Assembly: GCA_021773565.1 (NCBI GenBank)
Contig: JAJFJZ010000009.1
Coordinates: forward strand, 124,001 to 188,000
DNA: 64,000 bases
Direction of reading: 5' to 3'
Source of the DNA: Gammaproteobacteria bacterium
Lineage (GTDB): Bacteria > Pseudomonadota > Gammaproteobacteria > Pseudomonadales > Azotimanducaceae
The position numbers and the translations under genes are program-made. A model generated the notes under the pieces. It was not told the DNA's origin, ran no database searches, and saw only the letters and a program-made list of their open reading frames with translations. Below are positions 17,918 to 25,148 of this stretch, piece by piece. The first letter of the stretch is position 1; each line of letters opens with the position of its first letter.

Positions 17918-19291
17918 TCAGCGCATTCTGTGTAACGCGTGCCAGGTGGAGAATTTAAGACCGACCACGGTGACGGTGCCATAAATAATCATTCCCCCAG
18001 CCGTACAGGCATAGATGAAGTTCAAACCAAGGTCGAATACGTAAACTCCAAGTGCCGACACGAACACCGCAACAAGTACTCTGCAAAAAGTGGCAATTAT
18101 TGGCCAAAGCACTTTTCCAGCCCCCTGGGATGCAAAATACAGTGATAAGCCAAGGCCGAGAAATGCGAACGTCGGACCGGCAATGCGCAGGTATAGAGAT
18201 GCAGCCTGCACGGTAACCGGATCACTGGTAAAGAGGTCAACCCAGAGCCAGGGAAATATAGAAAGTACGATACCGACCACTCCAGAGACGAGTGCAGCTA
18301 CCCCACCACCCAGCCAACTAATACTTTCTGCACGCTTGATATTTCCAGCTCCAATATTGATGCCGACCATGGAGGTCATGGAAACTCCTACACCAAATAC
18401 CAGGGGAATAATGAGAAATTCTACGCGGGACCCAATGCCATAACCAGCCAGGATTGCTTCGCCGAATCCGCTAACGAGGAAATTTATAGAGGTAACAGAG
18501 AAAACCACCAAAAACGGTGACAGCGAGGCAAGTAGGCCTACCGAATAAATAGAACGGAATAAGTCATGACTCAGCTTCAGCCGGTTTAGATGTAGACGGA
18601 CGGGTGCGTGGTGCAGTTTGTATAAAAGCACCAGAGTCATAAGAAAAGATGTTGTAATTACCGATACCGCTGCTCCCGTGATCCCCATACTTGGCACACC
18701 GAACCACCCCAGTATTAAAGTGCCCGAGAGCGGGATTTGGATACATGCTGCGGCTACCATCAGTGTTGCGGGCAGCAGCATATTGCCCATGCTTCTAAAA
18801 ATGGAGCTCAACAATGCCATTAACCAGATGGTGATACAGCCGCAGAATAGTATTGTCGCATAGGAATTTGCCTGCTCCAGCACCTGCGTACTTGCCCCAA
18901 AAACCGAGAGTAAACTTCGCCCAAACAGTAGATAAAAACACATGAATACCAGGCCGGCGGCTACTGCAATTGCGATAGCATGCCAGATTAGGCGCTCGGC
19001 AGTTTCGATATGGCCCCTACCAATCGCCTGGGCAACCGCACCCGTCACTGAACCACCAATCGATCCGTTAGCCAGCATTTGCATTAGCATCAAACCCGGG
19101 AAAACCAGGGCCATTGCTGCCAGTGAAGATGTTCCTAACTGCCCTACATACCAGACTTCGGTCATGCTGACACTGGCTTGCACGACAAAAGCCATGGCAT
19201 TGGGAGTTGCCATGCGCAATAGCACGGGCAGGGCGGAGGCACTTAGAATATTCCGCGTTCGTGCATCGGGTTGTGTAGTCGCTTCAGCCAT
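17918..19291 (-). CDS. MATE family efflux transporter
   Basis: 457 residues from ATG 19291. A longer in-frame start at 19390 would overlap the upstream gene by over 90 bases and adds sequence unlike the family; the ATG at 19291 is 7 bases past the upstream stop and is preceded by AGGG. Twelve hydrophobic helices in two similar halves are visible, with MATE-like SVSMTEVWYVGQLG (helix 1-2) and LVFGVGVSMTSMVGINIGAG (helix 7-8). MATE proteins export drugs or metabolites in exchange for Na+ or H+ in the inner membrane. It is the last gene of the MarR-controlled unit with the RND-LolA fusion and the DUF1302-like barrel. Confidence 0.9.
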   Translation of the reverse strand: MAEATTQPDARTRNILSASALPVLLRMATPNAMAFVVQASVSMTEVWYVGQLGTSSLAAMALVFPGLMLMQMLANGSIGGSVTGAVAQAIGRGHIETAERLIWHAIAIAVAAGLVFMCFYLLFGRSLLSVFGASTQVLEQANSYATILFCGCITIWLMALLSSIFRSMGNMLLPATLMVAAACIQIPLSGTLILGWFGVPSMGITGAAVSVITTSFLMTLVLLYKLHHAPVRLHLNRLKLSHDLFRSIYSVGLLASLSPFLVVFSVTSINFLVSGFGEAILAGYGIGSRVEFLIIPLVFGVGVSMTSMVGINIGAGNIKRAESISWLGGGVAALVSGVVGIVLSIFPWLWVDLFTSDPVTVQAASLYLRIAGPTFAFLGLGLSLYFASQGAGKVLWPIIATFCRVLVAVFVSALGVYVFDLGLNFIYACTAGGMIIYGTVTVVGLKFSTWHALHRMR

Positions 19292-19298
19292 AGTTACC

Positions 19299-20582
19299 CT
19301 AGATACCAAGCTGTAGTTTGAAACCGATCTGGTCGCGGCTACCAAACTGGCCAAACAATTCGTCAGCCCCTCCGCTAAAGATGTCTCCATACACGCTAAT
19401 TTGTAACGTCGATGTTAACTCGTAAGTTGCACCTATCCGCAATAAATTATCGTGCTTATTGAGATGGTAAAGCCACAATATTTGAGTGCTCAGGCTTTCA
19501 TTCAGGAAGTTGCGTCGCAAAAGTAGTGTGATGTTTGTATCTGTTTTATCTCGCGTGTAACGTGCCTCATCGAGTAACCGGGACTGGAATACTTGTACAC
19601 TGACAAAGGTATCTGTCAAACCCGACCAGTCCACTCCCAGCGCATAAGCCAGCTCTGAACTTTTGTAGATGCCTTGGGTGTTCGGAGAGTCAAGCACATT
19701 CACATATTTGTCGGTATTGATTACGAACTCGCTTCGCAGTACAAATTCCCCAAACGCATTGGAGGCGCTGGCACCAAATGTGTGTGTGCGTTCGTATTTT
19801 GGCATTAGTGTTATTCCGCTGGGCTGAAGAAGTGCATGAACAACGGGAAAGTCATCATAGTGGTACAAATAGTTCAGGGTGATATCCCATCCTGCTCTGA
19901 AAAGCGTAAAACGCAGCCCTACATCACTATCCTTGATTAATCTGTTGGGGCGGTCTACCGGATTGACCTGTATAGGCGCTCCTGGAGGCAAGGAGGCAAA
20001 TGGTGCAGTTATCTCATAAGTCGACCCTGGCCCTGGCAAGCTGTGCATTGATGTATCCGGTATCCACAATAACTGCAAGTCGCCCTCGTCAAAAAACATT
20101 TCGAAATTTACCATCCAGGTGGGGATTCGGGAGTTATCGAAATCCTCGAGAATAAATTCGCGAAAATCCTGTGGGTTGATTAGATCCAATAGTTTAAGCC
20201 CGTCTGTCTGTCCCCAGACAATCTGTTGCTTTCCAAGCCTAAGGTGCGCCTTGCGCAGATCAATATCCAGGTACAGCTCACGCAGTTCCAGTTCCAGGGA
20301 GTTGCTAATGTTCAAGCGTCTGGAAAGGGGAGCGAGGGAGGGTTGCTGAAACTGTCCCGGCTCGAGCGAATCCGGTCCGATGAACTGGGCACGCACAATC
20401 GATGTAAAGGATACATTTGCACCAAAATTCTGTGCATTTTCTATCAGGGCGGTAAATTTGGATTTTTGATACCCATCTTTCGACCAGCTGTGGTCTGTAG
20501 CGATGATACCGGTTGTCTCAAGCTCGCCTGCATGCAATATGCCGGTGGAAAACAGAAATACCAGGGTGAAAAAGCCTCTCAC
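19299..20582 (-). CDS. DUF1302-like outer-membrane beta-barrel protein
   Basis: 427 residues from GTG 20582, which has GGAG five bases upstream and gives a clean signal peptide, MRGFFTLVFLFSTGILHA. An in-frame ATG at 20597 would add an acidic MDGDT and has no ribosome binding site. The mature protein is built of alternating aromatic strands, including LELELRELYLDIDLRKAHLR and KQQIVWGQTDGLKLLDLINP; the GKQxxxWG...D.INP pattern is a hallmark I associate with DUF1302/DUF1302-like barrels. Such genes are often next to RND/MMPL exporters and LolA-like proteins, as here (13 bases after the fusion gene). It probably forms an outer-membrane exit or lipid acceptor for the RND system (inference). Confidence 0.8.
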   Translation of the reverse strand: MRGFFTLVFLFSTGILHAGELETTGIIATDHSWSKDGYQKSKFTALIENAQNFGANVSFTSIVRAQFIGPDSLEPGQFQQPSLAPLSRRLNISNSLELELRELYLDIDLRKAHLRLGKQQIVWGQTDGLKLLDLINPQDFREFILEDFDNSRIPTWMVNFEMFFDEGDLQLLWIPDTSMHSLPGPGSTYEITAPFASLPPGAPIQVNPVDRPNRLIKDSDVGLRFTLFRAGWDITLNYLYHYDDFPVVHALLQPSGITLMPKYERTHTFGASASNAFGEFVLRSEFVINTDKYVNVLDSPNTQGIYKSSELAYALGVDWSGLTDTFVSVQVFQSRLLDEARYTRDKTDTNITLLLRRNFLNESLSTQILWLYHLNKHDNLLRIGATYELTSTLQISVYGDIFSGGADELFGQFGSRDQIGFKLQLGI

Positions 20583-20610
20583 CGTGTCTCCATCCATACA
20601 TTGTTGCCCA

Positions 20611-23600
20611 TTAAAGACCCCGCTTTAGTTGGCGTGTTTCAAACCAGCTGTCATTAACGGGCGTCAGGTAATCGATTTCCGAGAAGGAGAAGCGTGTTTT
20701 ATGTCCTGTTTTCAGGTTCTCCGCGTAAATTTCATGGCTGGTCCATATACCGTCCACTTGTCGAATATCTTTGTTCAAAACAAACTTGAGGGGGTTGCCC
20801 TTGATGTCCCAAAATTCACTCTTGCGGGCCATCCAGATATTAGGATCGATGCGGGATACCACGCGACCGTAACCAAGTTCGCGCGCTACCTTATCTGAAA
20901 CGGGCGTGGCTTCAAGTACGAAGCACTTTACACCATCAATAACCTCATCCCCGGTAATTGCGTAAGTGTAATCGGCGAGATTGGGCTTGTTTTCGTTTTT
21001 TATGTCTTCGTAACTCAAGTCTGTGCCCAGAAAATAGTCGCCCCGGTCCGAGGAGGATATACGGCGTATTTTTCTGGCAGCAGGCAGGTAAAGCCATTGA
21101 TCGTCATCCAAGTTAGTATCTTTGTAGTCATAGGTAAGGAAACCGGTGTCTTTGACATTGGCTGGGCTGATGTAAAACAACACTGTGCGTTTGTCCTGCC
21201 CAAAATATTTTCGAAAGCCGCGAGTTTCCCTGATTCTGGTTTTTCCGCGTCGATCAATCAGTTCCATTTTTAAATTCCTGGATACATAAGCCCCATCATT
21301 TCGCGTAACTACGCGGGTCATAATTTCCAAAGCACTTAGGTCGTCTGCCTGCATCTGTTTGGACAGACCCGACAAACCAATACTTGCAAGAACCATTAGA
21401 CCTGCAACGGCGTTACCGGGTAGACCGTCAGACTTTTTTTGGCGATATATGAACCCGGGCTTAAGAAGAATTATTAAAGCGGGTAGTAGTGTTAGGCTGA
21501 ATATGAACGCTGTGCCTACTGACAGCGCAACTATGGCACCAAAGCGCATAAGGGGTACAACATCAGAAGAAATCAGCACTCCAAATCCACATGCTATGGC
21601 AAGCAAATTGAAAAACAACGCTCTGCCGGTAGAGGGGAACAGGCTGTGTATGAGCCGGCTTTCTTCTCCCTTGGTGTAACCTTCCTCGAACAGAGTGCGC
21701 GCCCTGTCGATGGTGTGAATTGCGAAGTCGACACCGAGACCTATGGCCACTGATGCAAACATTGAAGTGCCGATTCCGATATCTATACCAAACACAACCA
21801 TTACGGCATATACAAACAATATGGATATGGCGACTGGTGCCAGTGAGAGGAGACCCGCTACAACAGACCTGAATACCACACAGGCCATCAGGAGAACCAG
21901 ACCCAATGATACCAATACGCTGTTGAAGTGGCTTACTCCAACAGAATCTACCCATTCATAGGTGACCATGGCCCGACCGCTGAGTGTGGCCTTTAGACCC
22001 GGTTCGTTGAAAGTTTCTTCAATGTACAGATTCAAAGCAGCTATTACCGGTTTTATCTTGCGATAACTGGAATCTTTTATGCCCACTCGAATGTTGGCTT
22101 TTTGATAGTCGTAATCTACCTCTTCTTCAAAATCGGTAGGATCAGCTGAAGCCGTGTATAACAAAAACAACTGTGCTATCAAAAGTTCGTCATCCACAAG
22201 CCGGTATTCTTCAGGCTTACCTTCATTAAGAGAACGATTCATCTGCTTAAGATAGTCTACGATTGAGGTGGTTCCGCCAACGATTGCGTGGCGTTCTATT
22301 TCTGTTTGAAAGGCTTCCATTTTTTTCAGGTACTCAGGATTAAACAAACCCTCGACCTTGTCAGTTTCGATGACAATGTCGAATACGCTGGTTCCATCAA
22401 AGTGTTCGTTTATTATCTTGTCAGCCTGATAGACAGGTTCCTTTTTGTTAAATACGTCGATACGACGATCATCTACCTTGATGTTCATGGCTCCGAAAAT
22501 ACCTGCAAGTACGAGGCTCGCTGCCAGGTATACAATCAATCCGGGTTTTTTGATCACCATAGTACCCAGACGGGACATGAGGCGGCTGGCAAAGTCGTTG
22601 GCTTTGGTGCGCGCCACATAACTATTCGGTTTGGCTCTGAATAAACTCATGGCGGCGGGCAGAAACAACATTGAATAGGCCCAGGCAATTGCTACACCCA
22701 GCGCTGTGAATAGACCCATAAATTGCATGGGGGGTTGCACCGATGAAATATACATACCCATAAACCCCGCAATAGTAGTAAGGGAAGTGAGGGTAATAGG
22801 GCGCCACATCTCACACATGGCTTCTACGATGGCGTCATTGTTTTCTATATCAGGGTGTTTACCTAAGGATTCGTAGTAGGCAGTGAAGATGTGGATAGAA
22901 TCCGCGACAGCAATCCCAATCAGCACAACCGGCATTCCGTTGGTGATAACAAAGAATGACACGCCAGAAGCTGCCATTATGCCGACGGTTCCAACTACTG
23001 TTGCAACAACAATCAGATTTGGCAGAAGGGCACCAGCCAGGGTACGAAAAGCAAGAAACAGGATAATGGTGATGATTACTCCCGCGAGTGGATTCAGTTT
23101 CTGTGCATCACTATCGATATAGGTACCCATATAACCTGTGATTGAAGCTTCACCTGCTACATGAAGACTCACGCCATTTGGTAAGATTGTCTGGTTTGCC
23201 AGCTGGGTAACCGCTGCGTAGGTAGATTCAGATTCCTGTTCGTTTAATACTTCTGCGACAATAAGAGTTGCGCTGCCATCTCGGGCCACAAGGCTACCGA
23301 GATAGAGTGGAAAATCACCAACCGCCTCCCAAATTGCCTGAGCGGCTTCCTGGGTATCTGGATAATTTTCGTAGAACGGTTCTACGTTCATACCAAATTC
23401 ACGGCCTACGATGTTTTTTTCGGTTGCCAGACTAACAACCCGCTCGGGATCGATGTTTGGTAAGTCCTGCAATTTTAGAGTCAGGGTTTCCACGAGTTGC
23501 AGAGCATCGGGCGTGAACACTCCGTGTTCACCCTCCTGAAAAACTGCAATTACAATGGGATCAGCGAGGCCAAAAGTTTCTTTGACCTGTTCCCTGTATA

Positions 23601-23754
23601 CACGGGCGGGATTATCTTCTGGAATAAATGCGTCTGATGTAGTGTCTCGCGTCAGGGTTGGCAGGAAGCTGCCTGCTACTATGATTCCGCTGGTACCGGC
23701 TATCAAAAATAGTATGCGAAATTTTAAAACCTGCTGAAAAATAGTTTTAATCAT
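20611..23754 (-). CDS. RND/MMPL-family exporter fused to a LolA-like outer-membrane lipoprotein-sorting domain
   Basis: 1047 residues. Residues 1 to about 775 are an RND (MMPL-type) permease: one N-terminal helix, a periplasmic domain, five helices, and the same arrangement again, with the pairs GIAVADSIHIFTAYYESL and GLGVDFAIHTIDRARTLFEEG at the start of each helix-4 region. After the last RND helix comes a further hydrophobic stretch (about 781-797, VAGLMVLASIGLSGL). Then follows a 245-residue LolA-like/outer-membrane lipoprotein-sorting domain (about 803-1047), recognisable from MTRVVTRNDG, DQWLYLPAARKIRRISSS and FLGTDLSYEDI. The two parts are usually separate genes. The extra helix probably places the LolA-like part in the periplasm (inference). 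AAGGA precedes the ATG. A shared 14-bp site lies 23 bases upstream. Confidence 0.88.
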   Translation of the reverse strand: MIKTIFQQVLKFRILFLIAGTSGIIVAGSFLPTLTRDTTSDAFIPEDNPARVYREQVKETFGLADPIVIAVFQEGEHGVFTPDALQLVETLTLKLQDLPNIDPERVVSLATEKNIVGREFGMNVEPFYENYPDTQEAAQAIWEAVGDFPLYLGSLVARDGSATLIVAEVLNEQESESTYAAVTQLANQTILPNGVSLHVAGEASITGYMGTYIDSDAQKLNPLAGVIITIILFLAFRTLAGALLPNLIVVATVVGTVGIMAASGVSFFVITNGMPVVLIGIAVADSIHIFTAYYESLGKHPDIENNDAIVEAMCEMWRPITLTSLTTIAGFMGMYISSVQPPMQFMGLFTALGVAIAWAYSMLFLPAAMSLFRAKPNSYVARTKANDFASRLMSRLGTMVIKKPGLIVYLAASLVLAGIFGAMNIKVDDRRIDVFNKKEPVYQADKIINEHFDGTSVFDIVIETDKVEGLFNPEYLKKMEAFQTEIERHAIVGGTTSIVDYLKQMNRSLNEGKPEEYRLVDDELLIAQLFLLYTASADPTDFEEEVDYDYQKANIRVGIKDSSYRKIKPVIAALNLYIEETFNEPGLKATLSGRAMVTYEWVDSVGVSHFNSVLVSLGLVLLMACVVFRSVVAGLLSLAPVAISILFVYAVMVVFGIDIGIGTSMFASVAIGLGVDFAIHTIDRARTLFEEGYTKGEESRLIHSLFPSTGRALFFNLLAIACGFGVLISSDVVPLMRFGAIVALSVGTAFIFSLTLLPALIILLKPGFIYRQKKSDGLPGNAVAGLMVLASIGLSGLSKQMQADDLSALEIMTRVVTRNDGAYVSRNLKMELIDRRGKTRIRETRGFRKYFGQDKRTVLFYISPANVKDTGFLTYDYKDTNLDDDQWLYLPAARKIRRISSSDRGDYFLGTDLSYEDIKNENKPNLADYTYAITGDEVIDGVKCFVLEATPVSDKVARELGYGRVVSRIDPNIWMARKSEFWDIKGNPLKFVLNKDIRQVDGIWTSHEIYAENLKTGHKTRFSFSEIDYLTPVNDSWFETRQLKRGL

Positions 23755-23777
23755 GGAGGGGTCCTTAGCTATATAAG

Positions 23778-23791
23778 TGTATATACACCTA
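23778..23791. promoter_or_regulatory. MarR operator candidate upstream of the RND fusion gene
   Basis: TGTATATACACCTA occurs here and again, identically and in the same orientation, at 24307-24320 in front of the marR gene. Here it is part of a perfect 12-base palindrome, GTGTATATACAC (23777-23788). It is 23 bases before the RND gene ATG, where it would overlap the promoter or early transcript. MarR proteins typically bind such short AT-rich palindromes. Confidence 0.75.
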
Positions 23792-23824
23792 TAATGACAG
23801 AAAAATTCGCTTTTGCAAATTCAT

Positions 23825-24271
23825 TTAGATCCCGGGGTTCTGACGAATTTTCTCACGCAATTCGAGTAAATCGGCTTCTAGTGCATGCCACTGTTCTGCA
23901 CCAAAGGTTTCAAGAATGCGACTTTGTGCTTTGCGCCATAGTTTTCTGGCATCGGTAAATTTGGCTTTGCCTTCGCGAGTGAGGCTTATTTCCCGGGATC
24001 GCGCATCGCTCTCGGAAGTTCGTATAGAGATAAATCCTGCTTTTTCTAGTGGTTTTAAGTTGCGGGTGAGTGTGGTACGTTCCATATAGAGCACATCAGC
24101 CAGGTCTGATATTTTACTGGTTCCCAATTTGCCAAGATAACCCAAAATCGCGAACTGTGAGCGTTTTATGCCCGACGGGCGCATCTCCTCGCCATAAATA
24201 CGTGTTACAGCTCTTGCTGTTTGATGCAGATTATTGCTTACACAATGAGCTGGGTTTAGCAGGTCTTCCAT
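23825..24271 (-). CDS. MarR-family transcriptional regulator
   Basis: 148 residues, standard MarR length. The winged helix-turn-helix is clear: KRSQFAILGYLGKLG, then SKISDLADVLYMERTTLTRNLKPLEKAGFI and the wing with SESDARSREISLTREG. MarR proteins are dimeric repressors released by small, often aromatic or lipophilic ligands. The gene is the first in the order marR, RND-LolA, DUF1302-like, MATE, all on the minus strand. A 14-bp site in its own promoter is repeated in front of the RND gene, which points to self-regulation and control of the exporter. It therefore most likely senses the exported compound (inference). Confidence 0.93.
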   Translation of the reverse strand: MEDLLNPAHCVSNNLHQTARAVTRIYGEEMRPSGIKRSQFAILGYLGKLGTSKISDLADVLYMERTTLTRNLKPLEKAGFISIRTSESDARSREISLTREGKAKFTDARKLWRKAQSRILETFGAEQWHALEADLLELREKIRQNPGI

Positions 24272-24306
24272 GCGATTTCCAAGTATACTTTTCCCGATAT
24301 AATATA

Positions 24307-24320
24307 TGTATATACACCTA
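24307..24320. promoter_or_regulatory. MarR operator candidate upstream of marR
   Basis: The same 14 bases as at 23778-23791, in the same orientation, 35 bases before the marR ATG and next to a TATA-rich stretch that could be the promoter -10 region. The core TGTATATACA is palindromic. Its presence at both promoters of the unit supports autoregulation. Confidence 0.75.
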
Positions 24321-24521
24321 AATGCCAGTGCTAATTCGAGGGTCTAAGCAGGTCTTTTTTCTGGGTCCATCACCACCCAACCTGGGTATTGCTGAGAATA
24401 TTTGGTCCGTTTTCCTTGTCTTCCTAAATAGGTATGTTTATCTGGCGTTCCTTCATCAAACTAAACATAATACTTTGTATCGCAAATATGGCGAAATCAT
24501 TTTTTTAGGGAAGTAAATATA

Positions 24522-24986
24522 TTGAACACGTCTCACCGAAAATATATTATTGCGCTCTGCTATTTGTTTATGCTGCTCCCCGGATCGGCAATTGCGCAAG
24601 AAATCACTTCTGCTAACGTACAAGCTGCCATTGGTGGATATAGCCCGGTGTCCTACTTTACCGAGAACAAGGCAGAACTTGGGGTTTCCGAGTTTTTGGT
24701 GGAATACAAAGACAGTCTGTATTTTTTAACCTCTAATGAACAGGTGGAATTGTTTAACAAAAATCCGAGCAAATACGTACCACGATACCGCACCTGCCCT
24801 TATAGTCTGGCACTGGGTAAAACCACCCCACTTGACCCCGCCAATTTCAAGATCGTGGGAGGCAGCTTACTGTTGTTCCATCTGAGTGAAAAGGAAGATG
24901 GCTTGGCACAATGGAACTCTTCAGAGATTAGTGAAGCAGAATTGCTAAGAAGAGCTGATGCAAATATTGTCTTAAGTGAGTTTTAG
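24522..24986 (+). CDS. Exported YHS-domain-like protein
   Basis: 154 residues from a TTG start with AGGGAAG upstream. Residues 1-25 form a signal peptide ending GSAIA, so it is periplasmic. The mature part has GGYSPVSYFTENKAELGVSEF followed by FLTSNEQVELFNKNPSKYVPRY, the arrangement of the YHS-type proteins in which a short metal- or haem-associated module precedes a PxxYxP segment. The usual C-terminal part, with a second strand, follows (KIVGGSLLLFHL). A CPYS stretch is present where many homologues have CGYCAW-like residues, a difference worth noting. The biochemical role is not established. It is a single gene between the MarR unit and the metalloprotease. Confidence 0.7.
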   Translation: MNTSHRKYIIALCYLFMLLPGSAIAQEITSANVQAAIGGYSPVSYFTENKAELGVSEFLVEYKDSLYFLTSNEQVELFNKNPSKYVPRYRTCPYSLALGKTTPLDPANFKIVGGSLLLFHLSEKEDGLAQWNSSEISEAELLRRADANIVLSEF

Positions 24987-25148
24987 TTCCGGGCAGACTT
25001 TTTTTGAGGGCATCCTGAACTCTGGAAAAAATAAAATCCCGTCTGTCGGAATGTCCTGAAGACTGTCCCTCGAACGTACCGGATTGTTTTGTAGCTCTGT
25101 GGGTATTAAGGTACGCCTTTCTTCGGCACCGTGGATGGAAAACACCAA

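Noticed and set aside
24322-24516. 64-codon plus-strand frame between marR and the YHS gene
   Set aside because: No ribosome binding site, in the promoter-rich gap, unlike any protein family.
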